Shown: positions 44,019 to 57,977, numbered from the stretch's first letter. The stretch: 64,000 bases of DNA from Thiomicrorhabdus immobilis (GCF_021654855.1 NZ_AP024202.1:2475445-2539444); one strand, 5' to 3'. Program-made: numbers and translations. Notes: generated by a model not told the origin, from the letters alone.

Positions 44019-44109
44019 GAGGCCTCCTATCAATTAATACCTCTATTCTACTGAATCGCAGGATTATCTTCTATAAGGTGATAAATAGAATACAAAATAA
44101 AACCTAAAA

Positions 44110-44146
44110 AAAAACCCGCCGAGTGCTGAGCACAGGGCGGGTTTTT
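44110..44146 (-). terminator. Terminator of the rRNA operon
   Basis: An 11-bp stem AAAAACCCGCC/GGCGGGTTTTT enclosing a second small stem GTGCT/AGCAC. On the minus strand it ends in nine T and sits about 10 nt past 5S rRNA. Confidence 0.93.
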
Positions 44147-44154
44147 AGAATATA

Positions 44155-44272
44155 AGCTTGGCAATGACCTACTCTCGCATGGGACCTCCCACACTACCAT
44201 CGGCGCTAAGACGTTTCACTTCTGAGTTCGGAATGGGATCAGGTGGTTCCATCTTGCTATTGTCACCAAGCA
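44155..44272 (-). rRNA. rrf: 5S ribosomal RNA
   Basis: About 118 nt on the minus strand, with the conserved CCGAACTCAGAAGTGAAACG core and the pairing ends TGCTTGG/CCAAGC. Ends are judged by eye. Confidence 0.95.
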
Positions 44273-44426
44273 ATTTGGTGTTACGGGCTGACGGTAGTCA
44301 ACCTCGTAAAATTCTTTGGAATAGATCTAACTATCAGTATTCGGTATCTATTTGAGTATACTCAAGGTATATCACAACATCGCTTGTCGTTGATTTTCAT
44401 CATCTTACAAGTCACTTTTGAGTTGT

Positions 44427-47287
<2,861 letters not shown>

Positions 47288-47295
<8 letters not shown>

Positions 47296-47307
47296 TACAA
47301 CTCAAAA
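47288..47307 (-). other. 23S rRNA processing stem arm
   Basis: A 20-nt segment perfectly complementary to 44416-44435 on the other side of 23S, giving the long duplex that RNase III would cut. Confidence 0.85.
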
Positions 47308-47792
47308 ATAACCTTATGCCTTTTGTTAACTCCACTTAATTTGGTAGCTATACCATTTAATAACTAAGCTTCTGTTTATAAGGTCTGATGAGTGTACGCA
47401 ACTAAAAGTTTTTCGCTGTCATGATATACGCTTGAGTATTCTCAATTATATATTTTACCTATACTTGATAACTCTTCCGATTCCTAAGAACCAGATTCGT
47501 TATCCAGTTTGCGTGGTAAGCACCTGGAAGGGATACTTACCACACCTATGTCACAAATGTCGGCTGTGACATAGGCTTCTCATTTGATTGAGTTCTTAGA
47601 CCAACTACCTCTTAACTAAATAAGAAGCTTGTATCTAAAATCCTCAATCGAGAGATCTATTCCAAATTGTTAAAGAACTTTCAGTTTTGTCCGTTTCAAT
47701 CAAATCGCTTTGACTAAAACAACCAATAGTACTGTTAATAAACTCTGCATTTAAATCTTTCAACTTAAACCAAAACTCATTAAGAGTAGTAT
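47296..47792 (-). other. 23S/tRNA-Ala internal spacer
   Basis: 497 nt without coding potential. A good boxA antitermination element TTCTTTAACAA is at 47667-47677 on the minus strand, about 370 nt before 23S. Confidence 0.75.
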
Positions 47793-47868
47793 TGGTGGAG
47801 CTATGCGGGATCGAACCGCAGACCTCCTGCGTGCAAGGCAGGCGCTCTCCCAGCTGAGCTATAGCCCC
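47793..47868 (-). tRNA. tRNA-Ala (anticodon TGC)
   Basis: 76 nt including encoded CCA (47793-47795). Anticodon arm CCTGC-CTTGCAC-GCAGG. In the 16S-23S spacer, as usual. Confidence 0.97.
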
Positions 47869-47957
47869 AATAGTATTTTGAGATGATTTGGATTTTTTTA
47901 GTTGCGAAGTTTGCTATCAGCAAATGAGCAAGTAAAAAGATTCAAAGCAGCCAAAAT

Positions 47958-48034
<77 letters not shown>

Positions 48035-48112
48035 GGGTCGTTCACTATACTTTCATGTAATTCAGAGACAATTTATGTGAAAACTCACTTAAGCTCGCAA
48101 CCTTTTTTATCT

Positions 48113-49659
<1,547 letters not shown>

Positions 49660-49800
49660 AATCTTGCTGATATATTTCAATTCCATCTCTGGAAATAAAC
49701 ACTCGGAATTGACAAAGTGAAACATGATAAATAAATAATAAATTATTCATTACCAATATACATATTTGTCAAAAATCGAGATTTTTTATTTGGTCACTCA

Positions 49801-49839
49801 CTTAAGGAGTTTCCACATAAATTATCTCTGAATTACCTG
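49801..49839 (-). other. 16S rRNA processing stem arm
   Basis: Nearly complementary (a few mismatches over about 38 nt) to 48056-48093 beyond the other end of 16S; the expected RNase III processing duplex. A boxA-like TTCTTTAAAAA follows at about 49842-49852. Confidence 0.8.
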
Positions 49840-49910
49840 ATTTTTAAAGAACTTAGGTCTCTTCGAGAAGAAGAAGCAACTCAGTGCTTTTCCTTCTCGG
49901 TAAGCCGCTT

Positions 49911-49940
49911 ATTATAAGTGGATAATCAATTCATTGTCAA
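49911..49940 (-). promoter_or_regulatory. rRNA operon promoter
   Basis: Perfect -35 TTGACA (49935-49940) and perfect -10 TATAAT (49911-49916) with an 18-nt spacer on the minus strand. The GC-rich AAGCGGC after the -10 suits stringent control by ppGpp. An inverted repeat CGAGAAG/CTTCTCG follows in the leader (49864-49899). Confidence 0.9.
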
Positions 49941-50189
49941 CAATTTATTTTAAATTATTTTCAACTTTTTTCTTACCCGCTTCGTTAAACTTCATTCATA
50001 TGAACCCTAACGCTAAGCGCTGTTCCAACCACTTCTACTCGCCACTTAGTAGCTTGTTTTCCGTGTCTGCGTTGGAACAGGTGCGTATTCTAACCATATC
50101 CGCCCACAACGCAACCTCTTTTTTCACCTTTTTGACACTTTTTTTACATTTAACACCATCACACGACTTAACCCCATTTTACCCACCTT

Positions 50190-50210
50190 TTATCCACAGT
50201 TTTATCCACA
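50190..50210 (+). promoter_or_regulatory. Pair of DnaA boxes upstream of the rRNA operon
   Basis: Two perfect TTATCCACA boxes in direct repeat at 50190-50198 and 50202-50210, 12 nt apart start to start, about 250 nt upstream of the rRNA -35. Confidence 0.75.
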
Positions 50211-50284
50211 TTTTTATTATTTTCTCCTCTGCAAACCCTGTTTTTTATCGGTTTTTTATTTTAAATTAATACTATATTCATCCT

Positions 50285-50296
50285 ACCAGGCCTGCT
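50285..50296. repeat. Iterated palindrome, 11/12 copy
   Basis: ACCAGGCCTGCT, intergenic, 69 nt before the deacetylase-family gene. Confidence 0.75.
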
Positions 50297-50364
50297 TATT
50301 CTTTTATGTCGTCTGTTTTATGGCTAAACTGAACTGAATAATTTCATTAGAAGAGGTTTTTTGT

Positions 50365-51525
50365 ATGTCTAACCAGCACAAACTACAATTATCGAGACGT
50401 TTGTTTATACAACAGGCTTCAGCATTACTCACAATGGGCTCTTCTGCACCTTTATTAGCGAACCAGAACTCTCCTAACCGAACCAATCCAAAAGTAGGTG
50501 TGGTTTTGGATCAATTATTCTATAAACACAATCAAGTCGACCATCCTGAAAACGCTAAACGGTTGATTGCGATTGATGAGGCGCTCACTCAACAAGATAT
50601 ATGGCGTCAACTTACACCGGTAAAAGGTCGATTGGCATTTAATGAAGAGTTGTTATGGGCTCATAGCCAAGGTTATATAGACCAAATAGAAGTCATGAGT
50701 GATGAAGAACCTGGTTATTTTGATGAGTACCAACAAGACACCTATATTAATAAGTACACCTTTGATGCGGCACGCATGGCGGCGGGTAGTGCCATCAACC
50801 TCAATTTAGCGGTTTATGATCGTCTAGTCGATACCGGATTTGCTTTATTACGCCCGCCTGGACATCACGCACTTGAAGACAGGGCAATGGGATTTTGCAT
50901 ATTCAACAGTGACGTTATTGCTGCTAGAGCGCTACAACAAGAACGCGGGGTTAAAAGAGTTGCGATTATCGACTTTGATGTCCATCATGGAAATGGTACT
51001 CAAGACCTAACGGCAAACGACCCATCGATTATGGCGATATCAATCCATCAACACCCCTATTGGCCTCTGACCGGTGGTTTGGAATTCACAGGCCATGATG
51101 ACGCCAAAGGCACCATTGTAAATTGCCCTTTTCAAAAGGGCGCTGGTGACAATACTTATTTAGGCGTGTATGACGAAGTGATACATAAAAAACTTGAATC
51201 CTTTCAACCAGAACATATTATTGTATTTGCCGGATATGACGCACATTGGCAAGATCCTTTAGCAGGACACCAAATGAGTGTGAAAGGTTTTAATCAACTT
51301 GTTGAGAGATGTGTAAACTCTGCACAGCAGATTTGCAATGGACGAATCAGTTTCTCACTGGGCGGTGGATACAATCTTAAGCCACTTGCAGAATGTGTGG
51401 CTGGCACTTTTCACACTTTATTAAACAATCCTCAAAAGGCTAATAACCCACTCGACTCTGCACCTACAGCAGAAACGGATTATTCAGCACAAATAGAAAT
51501 CATCAAGCAACATCATTTAAGTTAA
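50365..51525 (+). CDS. Exported histone-deacetylase-family amidohydrolase
   Basis: 386 residues of the HDAC/acetylpolyamine amidohydrolase family, zinc-dependent enzymes that remove acetyl groups from lysines or polyamines. The active-site parts are present: RPPGHHA near 163-169, IDFDVHHGNGTQ with Zn ligands near 205/207, YDAHWQDPLAG with the third Asp near 292, and SLGGGY. Uncommonly, the N-terminus is a twin-arginine signal, LSRRLFIQQA at 9-18 followed by a hydrophobic stretch, so the folded, metal-loaded protein is likely sent to the periplasm. GAGG lies 9 nt before the ATG. Substrate unknown. Confidence 0.88.
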   Translation: MSNQHKLQLSRRLFIQQASALLTMGSSAPLLANQNSPNRTNPKVGVVLDQLFYKHNQVDHPENAKRLIAIDEALTQQDIWRQLTPVKGRLAFNEELLWAHSQGYIDQIEVMSDEEPGYFDEYQQDTYINKYTFDAARMAAGSAINLNLAVYDRLVDTGFALLRPPGHHALEDRAMGFCIFNSDVIAARALQQERGVKRVAIIDFDVHHGNGTQDLTANDPSIMAISIHQHPYWPLTGGLEFTGHDDAKGTIVNCPFQKGAGDNTYLGVYDEVIHKKLESFQPEHIIVFAGYDAHWQDPLAGHQMSVKGFNQLVERCVNSAQQICNGRISFSLGGGYNLKPLAECVAGTFHTLLNNPQKANNPLDSAPTAETDYSAQIEIIKQHHLS

Positions 51526-51536
51526 CTGATACTGAG

Positions 51537-51579
51537 TTAGCTGATAACAACAAGTCTTAAGACCGTCATTATCAGCTAA
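51537..51579. terminator. Bidirectional hairpin between convergent genes
   Basis: An 11-bp perfect inverted repeat TTAGCTGATAA/TTATCAGCTAA with a 21-nt loop that itself holds the palindrome GTCTTAAGAC. No strong T-run on either side, so it may be a stabiliser or a factor-assisted terminator. Confidence 0.6.
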
Positions 51580-51603
51580 TATTGAATCAATTCTCTATGA
51601 CAA

Positions 51604-51915
51604 TTAATCTTTCATCATACGACCCATACCAGGTCTATCATTTTGATTGATGTGTCCACGATTCATTGGGGCTTCATCAGGCAAAGTCACACCTTTCTCC
51701 TGGGCACGTAAACGCATTTTTTCGTGGTTTTGCTGACGAATCTGTTCACGCTCTTCTGCTGTTTTTGCAGACTGCATGGCTTGTCGGTGCTCTTGACGCT
51801 CTTGCTGGGTCATTAGCTGGCTTCCATAAATAGGCTCAACTTCATCAGCAAAAGATGGCGTAGCTAAGGTCATCACCGCCGCTGTAAATAATGTTTGTAT
51901 CAATAATTTAGACAT
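51604..51915 (-). CDS. Small periplasmic protein, Gln/Arg/Glu-rich
   Basis: 103 residues: Sec signal peptide to about 22 (ATPSFA), then a highly charged helical protein with QLMTQQERQEHRQAM and AEEREQIRQQNHEKMR. It looks like a helical periplasmic protein of the LTxxQ/Spy-like type, but the match is by character only. A good ribosome-binding AAGGAG lies before the ATG. Confidence 0.7.
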   Translation of the reverse strand: MSKLLIQTLFTAAVMTLATPSFADEVEPIYGSQLMTQQERQEHRQAMQSAKTAEEREQIRQQNHEKMRLRAQEKGVTLPDEAPMNRGHINQNDRPGMGRMMKD

Positions 51916-52083
51916 TTCATTCTCCTTATTAATAAATAAGATTTAACTCATCTTATTAACTCAGAATAAACCCTTTGCATAATCAATACTAATCAATAAT
52001 TTTTATTTTGTTGGCGCTATCAGAAAATAATTTGATTTATAATCAAGCAACCGTTCATCCTATTTTTCCAAAATACATTATCT

Positions 52084-52425
52084 ATGCCACATATCATTAT
52101 CGAATACTCAATAGCTAGCCTAGATGCAAAGAGTCAAGAAACGCTACTGCATGACTTGTTTAATGCCGTTACAAACACAAGGTTATTTGAAGCATCCAAT
52201 ATCAAGGTGCGACTTCATCCGATAAACACCTTTAAGCTTGCAACCAATTTCAATGGTTTCATACATGTTCAATGTCGAATACATGGCGGGCGTAGCAATC
52301 AAGAACAGCAGATCTTATCTGAATCACTGTTGTCCGTATTGAAAGGCTATGCCGCAATGAAGACGGTTATAACGGTAGAAGTGGTTGAAATGAATTCAGC
52401 AAGCTATGCCAAAGGTATTGCTTGA
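52084..52425 (+). CDS. 5-carboxymethyl-2-hydroxymuconate isomerase family protein
   Basis: 113 residues of the CHMI branch of the tautomerase superfamily, with the N-terminal catalytic proline exposed as Pro2 in MPHIIIEYS and the family block FIHVQCRIHGGRSNQEQQIL. No homoprotocatechuate pathway genes are nearby, so the true substrate is unknown. Confidence 0.82.
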   Translation: MPHIIIEYSIASLDAKSQETLLHDLFNAVTNTRLFEASNIKVRLHPINTFKLATNFNGFIHVQCRIHGGRSNQEQQILSESLLSVLKGYAAMKTVITVEVVEMNSASYAKGIA

Positions 52426-52455
52426 ATGGGATCTCTTGGAATCGGATTTAATGGA

Positions 52456-53058
52456 TTACATTGACAAGAGTTTAAATTCGCAACCATTGGCGGTTAACGA
52501 TTGTTGAAAAGCTTCTAAGCTGGTAGAAGGAACCGAAACCATCATGGCTACATTTTGTGAATAACCAACATCATCCACCGTACCTTCGGCAAGCCCCACT
52601 AAATGACGGACTTGTTGCTCTTGTGCAAAACTGCAGTTCACTTGCAAGCCATCCATTTCAACCTGCTGCTCGGTTGGCAGAATTTCCATCACCGCTTGAG
52701 CCGCTTGGCCGTATGCACGGGTTAACCCGCCAGCACCTAATTTTATGCCACCGAAATAACGCACCACGATAATCATGACATCACCCACGCCTTTGTGATT
52801 TAGCACGTTTAAAATCGGTTTACCTGCTGTTCCGGATGGCTCACCATCATCGCCCATTCCGGCATTGGCGGCACATTTTGGGTTACCAATCAGGTAAGCC
52901 CAACAATGGTGGCGCGCATCAGGGTATTGTGCCTTAATCTCCTCCAGCCAAAGCATACCCTCTTCTCTGCTGGCAATGCCTTTAGCGTAAGCGATAAAAC
53001 GGCTTTTCTTGATTTCAATTTCAGCCACAGTTTGTTGTGTAGGGATGGGATAAGACAT
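52456..53058 (-). CDS. YigZ/IMPACT family protein
   Basis: 200 residues with the IMPACT domain: IEIKKSRFIAYAKGIASRE, DDGEPSGTAGKPIL and VVRYFGGIKLGAGGL, followed by a ferredoxin-like C-terminal part. Bacterial YigZ proteins bind nucleic acid or interact with translation, but the exact role is unsettled. Confidence 0.92.
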   Translation of the reverse strand: MSYPIPTQQTVAEIEIKKSRFIAYAKGIASREEGMLWLEEIKAQYPDARHHCWAYLIGNPKCAANAGMGDDGEPSGTAGKPILNVLNHKGVGDVMIIVVRYFGGIKLGAGGLTRAYGQAAQAVMEILPTEQQVEMDGLQVNCSFAQEQQVRHLVGLAEGTVDDVGYSQNVAMMVSVPSTSLEAFQQSLTANGCEFKLLSM

Positions 53059-53071
53059 TTGAATTAGAGTA

Positions 53072-53083
53072 ACCAGGCCTGGT
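53072..53083. repeat. Iterated palindrome ACCAGGCCTGGT, perfect copy
   Basis: Perfect copy in the 44-nt gap between the histidine phosphatase and yigZ genes. Confidence 0.95.
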
Positions 53084-53102
53084 GAGATTAAATAGTTGAA
53101 AA

Positions 53103-53672
53103 TTATTGAAGCTTTAAACGCGCGATAACATCGAACAAACCATCTCCCAACGGTTGTAACACCAGCATTTCGGCAGGTTCGACACGAATCAGCGCCAATT
53201 CACCGATATTAGGACGATGCGTCACCAGGATTAAATTGCCTTGACCTCGATATTCACCAATCATCAAACGCAATTTTTGTAGATTGTCATTCGCTTTTTC
53301 AACGGTTAAAGCTTTGGTTAAACGCAGTAAAGGTTCAACTTGGTACCGACCAAAAGCCAACTCTGCGGTTTCTTTGGTTCGACAGTGCGGGCTGGCCAAT
53401 ACTTTATCGATTTTAATACCATGCATTTTAAACGCTTGATTGACCGATTTAGCCTGATTACGCCCGATTTCATTTAGATTCTTTTCGCTGAAACAGCTCT
53501 CATCCAATAGAAAAGAATCCCCAAAAGAACGGTCGATTTCAGCATGACGCATTAACAGCACTTTGCCGCCAGTCTGCAGTGCTTGCCAAAATTCTGCCTC
53601 CTGAGCACCGTCCGCCTTTACCGCCGATTGAAAAACCAATAGACCGAAAGCCAATATCCAAAAACGTAACAT
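53103..53672 (-). CDS. Exported histidine phosphatase family protein
   Basis: 189 residues: signal peptide MLRFWILAFGLLVFQSAVKA, then a phosphoglycerate-mutase-like domain with the catalytic LLMRHAEID (RHG-type motif with Ala in place of Gly) and a later TKETAELAF and VTHRPNIGEL histidine. The frame opens at GTG 53678, but AAGGAG spacing favours ATG 53672. It follows the RND transporter gene by 9 nt and is probably co-transcribed with it. Confidence 0.82.
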   Translation of the reverse strand: MLRFWILAFGLLVFQSAVKADGAQEAEFWQALQTGGKVLLMRHAEIDRSFGDSFLLDESCFSEKNLNEIGRNQAKSVNQAFKMHGIKIDKVLASPHCRTKETAELAFGRYQVEPLLRLTKALTVEKANDNLQKLRLMIGEYRGQGNLILVTHRPNIGELALIRVEPAEMLVLQPLGDGLFDVIARLKLQ

Positions 53673-53681
53673 CACCACTCC

Positions 53682-56600
53682 TTAATGAGCTAACTTGACT
53701 CTAAACCAAAGCGAATACAATGCTGGTAAAAACAACAGGGTTAGAATGGTTCCTATGCCTATGCCGCCAATCAACACATACGCCATCGGCCCCCAAAAGG
53801 TTGAGGTGGTTAACGGAATAAACGCCAACATCGCGGCAACGGCGGTTAACACAACCGGACGTGCACGGCGAATTGTCGCGTCAATCACCGCATCTCCCAA
53901 TACCATTCCTTGACGCACATTGTCATCAATCTGTCCGGTTAGAATCAAAGTATTTCGCATTAAAATCCCAGCCAGGCCGATTAAGCCCAAATTAGCCACA
54001 AAACCAAACGGCTGGTTAAACAGCAACATGGCGGAAACCGCACCAATCAAGCCTAACGGTGCGGTAATCATCACCATAAACAAGGTGCTGAACGACTTGA
54101 CCAACAACATAATCAGCAAGGTCATCGCCAATAACATCAACGGCATCATCGCTTGAATAGACGCTTCGGCTTTACTGGACTCTTCAACAGAGCCACCGAC
54201 ATCGATGCGATAGCCCAACGGTAACGCATCAATGATAGGCTGCATCTTGGCTTGTATAATCTTAGTCGCAACGGGAGGCTGCATTCCCGTCACCACTTCA
54301 CTATTCACCGACAAATAAAGTTCTCGGTTTCTGCGTTCAAGAATCGGGTCTTCATAACCCACTTCAATTTTACCCAACTGCTCTAACGGTAAAGCCACAC
54401 CCTGAGGGGTTTTAATCAAGATACTGCCTAACTCACCCACTTTGGCTCGTGTTTCCTGATTGGCTCTTAACACCACATTCACGGTACGAATTTGCTCAAG
54501 AACCTGGGCGACCGGACGATTTTGTAGTTGGGTTTGCAACTGCTCGGCCACATCCTGGCTGGTTAACCCAAGCTGGGCTAATCGAGCTTTATCCATATTG
54601 ATATTTAATATGGGTGCACGCTGCCCCCATTGTAAATGCGGATCAATCGCAAAATCTTGTTGACCGATGAGTACCCTTAAATCGTTGGCAATGCGGCGCA
54701 GTTCATTCGGATCTGGCCCGACCACTCTAAAGGTAACCGGCCATACCACTGGCGGTCCAAAGAGGAGAGGGTGAACTCTTACGCGCGCCTCAGGGAACAG
54801 ACCTTGATTGATTTTGGCAATTAACTTTTGTTGCAATGCATCACGTGCGTCTTTATCGTGAGTGACCACAATAATTTTGGCAAAAGCCGGATTGGTCAAC
54901 TCCGGATTTAACGCCAAGAAGAAACGCGGTGCGCCACGCCCCACATAAGCCGATAAAGATTTGACCTCATCATATTGATTAATCAGCTCTTCAACTCGCA
55001 TACTCACGGCATTGGTGACATTAATTCCCGTTCCCTCGGGCAGATAAATATCCACCATCAACTCCGGGCGGTCTGAACTCGGGAAAAACTGTTTGACCAC
55101 GGTGGTTTTCATGGCGATGGCCGCCAATACAAATACCGCTACGGTGAACACCACCACCCAAAGCTTATGGCGCACACAGGCGGTAATAAGGCGCCTTAAA
55201 GCTCGATAAGTCTTGGTGTCGTAAATATCTTTTTTAGCCGCATGATTTGATTCCGAAGCATGGCCTTTAACAGCAAGGATTCGTACGCCAAGATACGGGG
55301 TGAAATACACCGCTACAATCCAAGAGGCAATCAATGTGATGCCCAGCACCCAAAAGATGTTACCGGCATACTCTCCCACTCTGGAGTTAGCTAAACCAAT
55401 CGGTAAAAAGCCAACTACCGTCACCAAAGTACCGACCAACATCGGTGCTGCCGTGACCGTCCAGGAATAAGCCGCCGCCTTAACCTTGTCCATGCCCTCT
55501 TCCATCTTCACCAACATCATTTCAATGGCGATAATGGCGTCATCTACCAATAATCCTAAAGAGATAATCAAGGCGCCTAAGGTGATGCGGTCAAAGTTCA
55601 AGCCGTCTATGAACATAAACATAAAAGTCATGGCTAAGGTCAAGGGAACCGCTAAAGAGACGATCAATCCGGCTCTTAAGCCCAACGTAATCAAGCTGAC
55701 GATCAATACCACAAACAAGGCGGTTAAAAACTTGAGTTCAAAAGTCGATACAGCGCTATGGATGGCATCCGCCTGATTGGTGACCTTATCTAATTGAATG
55801 CCTAAAGGTAAAAAATCTTGATACTGTTTTTCAAACTGCTGCAAATGCTTTTCGAGTTCAAGGCCGTTAACCCCCGGCTTCATGACCACACCAAGCAATA
55901 ACGCTTGTTCACCTTTGCTACGAACCAAATAGCTAGGCGGGTTTTCATAACCTCGGTAAACTTGGGCGATGTCTTGCAATAGAACCTGTTGATGACCGAT
56001 AGTGATTGGTAGCTGTTTGATTTGCTCAACCGTATCGGTACGATTGCTTGCTAGTTGGCCACTACGTAAATACAGACGCGGCCCCGAAGTTTCGATAAAC
56101 CCGGAGGCGGTGACCGCCAATTGGCCGTTGATTGCTTGTTGCACGGTTTGAATGGCCAAACCCATTTGCGCAAGTTGCTGTTTGTCCAGGTCAATGTAAA
56201 TACGTTGCGCTTGCTCACCAATCAGACTGACTTTTTTTACACCCTGTACCTGACGCAACGCAATTTGCATTTTATCCGCCTCTTTCACCAATTTGGCTTG
56301 TGGCCAATCCGGCGCCGTTAGGCTATATAAAGTGAAATAGACATCTTCAAAATCATCATTAAAAAACGGTCCTTGCACGCCATTTGGAAGGTTTATCGCT
56401 TCATCGCCTAGGCGTTTTCGTACTTGGTAATAAAGCTGTTGCGTCAACTCCATCGGCGTATCTTCTGCCAAGGTAATCAGCATATCCACTCGCCCGGCTC
56501 GCGCTTTTGTTTCTACACGGTCAAAATACTCAATCTCTTCGAGCTTTTTCTCTAAAGGGTCGGCCACCTGGTTTTGCATCTCAAGAGCAGTGGCTCCGGG

Positions 56601-56762
56601 CCAGCTAGCGGAAACCACCATGGTGTTGACATTAAAAGTCGGGTCTTCGGCGCGCCCCATATGTAGAAAGGCATATACACCGGCAATGGCAACAACCAAG
56701 ATAAAATAGAGGGTTAATGAACGCTCTTTAACCGCGTAGGCGGAGACATTAAAGCGATTCAT
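53682..56762 (-). CDS. RND-family efflux transporter, inner-membrane pump
   Basis: Proton-driven tripartite efflux pump subunit, 1026 residues, with the twelve-helix plan and two large periplasmic loops. The proton-relay aspartates are in LGLLVDDAIIAIE in helix 4. Overlaps the adaptor gene by 4 nt (ATGA). The divergence from AcrB-type pumps and lack of a nearby outer-membrane channel gene leave the substrate open. Confidence 0.93.
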   Translation of the reverse strand: MNRFNVSAYAVKERSLTLYFILVVAIAGVYAFLHMGRAEDPTFNVNTMVVSASWPGATALEMQNQVADPLEKKLEEIEYFDRVETKARAGRVDMLITLAEDTPMELTQQLYYQVRKRLGDEAINLPNGVQGPFFNDDFEDVYFTLYSLTAPDWPQAKLVKEADKMQIALRQVQGVKKVSLIGEQAQRIYIDLDKQQLAQMGLAIQTVQQAINGQLAVTASGFIETSGPRLYLRSGQLASNRTDTVEQIKQLPITIGHQQVLLQDIAQVYRGYENPPSYLVRSKGEQALLLGVVMKPGVNGLELEKHLQQFEKQYQDFLPLGIQLDKVTNQADAIHSAVSTFELKFLTALFVVLIVSLITLGLRAGLIVSLAVPLTLAMTFMFMFIDGLNFDRITLGALIISLGLLVDDAIIAIEMMLVKMEEGMDKVKAAAYSWTVTAAPMLVGTLVTVVGFLPIGLANSRVGEYAGNIFWVLGITLIASWIVAVYFTPYLGVRILAVKGHASESNHAAKKDIYDTKTYRALRRLITACVRHKLWVVVFTVAVFVLAAIAMKTTVVKQFFPSSDRPELMVDIYLPEGTGINVTNAVSMRVEELINQYDEVKSLSAYVGRGAPRFFLALNPELTNPAFAKIIVVTHDKDARDALQQKLIAKINQGLFPEARVRVHPLLFGPPVVWPVTFRVVGPDPNELRRIANDLRVLIGQQDFAIDPHLQWGQRAPILNINMDKARLAQLGLTSQDVAEQLQTQLQNRPVAQVLEQIRTVNVVLRANQETRAKVGELGSILIKTPQGVALPLEQLGKIEVGYEDPILERRNRELYLSVNSEVVTGMQPPVATKIIQAKMQPIIDALPLGYRIDVGGSVEESSKAEASIQAMMPLMLLAMTLLIMLLVKSFSTLFMVMITAPLGLIGAVSAMLLFNQPFGFVANLGLIGLAGILMRNTLILTGQIDDNVRQGMVLGDAVIDATIRRARPVVLTAVAAMLAFIPLTTSTFWGPMAYVLIGGIGIGTILTLLFLPALYSLWFRVKLAH

Positions 56763-57841
56763 TCAAGCGACTCCTTAACCGCTTGACCTTCATTCAATTG
56801 GTGCACACCCAAAGAAACGATATGGCTGACATCACTAAAGTCGCCTTCAATCCAAGCCGACTCCTCTGAAATACTCTTGATTTTGACCGGCAGCCGTTTG
56901 ACATGATTGTCTTTCACCTGCCAAATAGAAACAAAATCACCTTGCTCATATAAGGCGCTATTCGGCACCTTAATAAGATTGCCGACCGATTCAAAAAACA
57001 AAGTGGCCGTTTGTCCTAAATTCAACGATTCCAGATAGTGCTGAACTTGTGCGCTGCCTTCTTCAAATCGATAACGCGCTGTCCAGGTTCTGCTTAAGGC
57101 ATCCGCACTCGCTTCACGCTCTCGTAGCTTAACGTTCAACAAACGTTCTGAACCATAGATTTTAACTTGGGCGTTCATCGGCAGAGTTTGAATACGGCTT
57201 TCCGGTACTTGCACCACGACTTCTCGCTCACCTGCCAAGGCGATGGAAGCCACAGGATAACCGGTCGCCACGACTTCTCCCTCTTCGGCTTGCACTTTTA
57301 AAATTTTACCCAGGCCTGGTGATTCTAATGAAGTGTATTCCAGCTGGTTTCTCGCCTGCTTTTCCTGAAGGGTTAGCGACTTTAAACGCTCTTCTAAAAC
57401 AGTGAGATTGCTTTGCGCCTGATCCACATTTTGTTGGGCGGTTAAACTGCGTTGCAATAATTTTTTGAAACGTTCCAACTCTAGTTTGGCGTTGTGTATT
57501 TGTGCTTCAGTCGCACGAATGTCGGCCAAGATGACATCAAGTGCAAGTTGGTAATCGGTAGGGTCTAATTTAAATAAGGCTTGTCCAGGTTTGACACTAT
57601 CACCACTGTTAACCAGTCTTTGAGTGATTTTCCCGCCAACACGAAATGCCAGATTGGAGGTATAACGTGCGCTAATGGTACCGGTTAAACTCCATTGCGG
57701 TTGCACACTTAAGTTGGAAAGAGCGATGGTTTTAACCACCGGAATGGTAACCGGAGTTCCCTCAGTAGACGCTTGCTCTTGACAGCCCGCCAACAATAGC
57801 GCGCTGGTTAACGTCACAAACAGCCCTTTCTTAATACTCAT
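56759..57841 (-). CDS. RND efflux periplasmic adaptor (membrane fusion protein)
   Basis: 360 residues; lipoprotein signal with lipobox LLAGC and Cys20. Barrel-sandwich domain (VGGKITQRLVNSGDSVKPGQ), coiled-coil hairpin from about 85 to 160 and beta-barrel domain follow. AAGGA before the ATG. It is the first gene of the efflux operon. Contains an 11/12 palindrome copy (57310). Confidence 0.93.
   Translation of the reverse strand: MSIKKGLFVTLTSALLLAGCQEQASTEGTPVTIPVVKTIALSNLSVQPQWSLTGTISARYTSNLAFRVGGKITQRLVNSGDSVKPGQALFKLDPTDYQLALDVILADIRATEAQIHNAKLELERFKKLLQRSLTAQQNVDQAQSNLTVLEERLKSLTLQEKQARNQLEYTSLESPGLGKILKVQAEEGEVVATGYPVASIALAGEREVVVQVPESRIQTLPMNAQVKIYGSERLLNVKLREREASADALSRTWTARYRFEEGSAQVQHYLESLNLGQTATLFFESVGNLIKVPNSALYEQGDFVSIWQVKDNHVKRLPVKIKSISEESAWIEGDFSDVSHIVSLGVHQLNEGQAVKESLE
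57310..57321. repeat. Iterated palindrome, 11/12 copy
   Basis: CCCAGGCCTGGT inside the adaptor gene, read as Ser-Pro-Gly-Leu-Gly. Confidence 0.8.
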
Positions 57842-57977
57842 GGTTTTTCCTTATCATCAATTGACATGATTCCCCAGCCCTGACACTTAGCCTGTGAACC
57901 AATAAAACGCATCCCATCAATTCTAATCAATTTTCTCGTGTTTGTAGAAACAATCAGCGCATCAATATGGGCAGAAT

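Larger units (their letters stand above)
49941..50364. other. Region between the rRNA promoter and the deacetylase gene
   Basis: 424 nt, very T-rich on the plus strand, with no credible gene; the 111-codon frame here is low-complexity. It holds two DnaA boxes (50190, 50202) and an 11/12 iterated palindrome (50285). Confidence 0.6.

Noticed and set aside
49934..50269. 111-codon open frame upstream of the deacetylase gene
   Set aside because: Low-complexity Phe/His/Ser-rich translation of T-rich DNA overlapping the rRNA promoter; no ribosome-binding site or family likeness.
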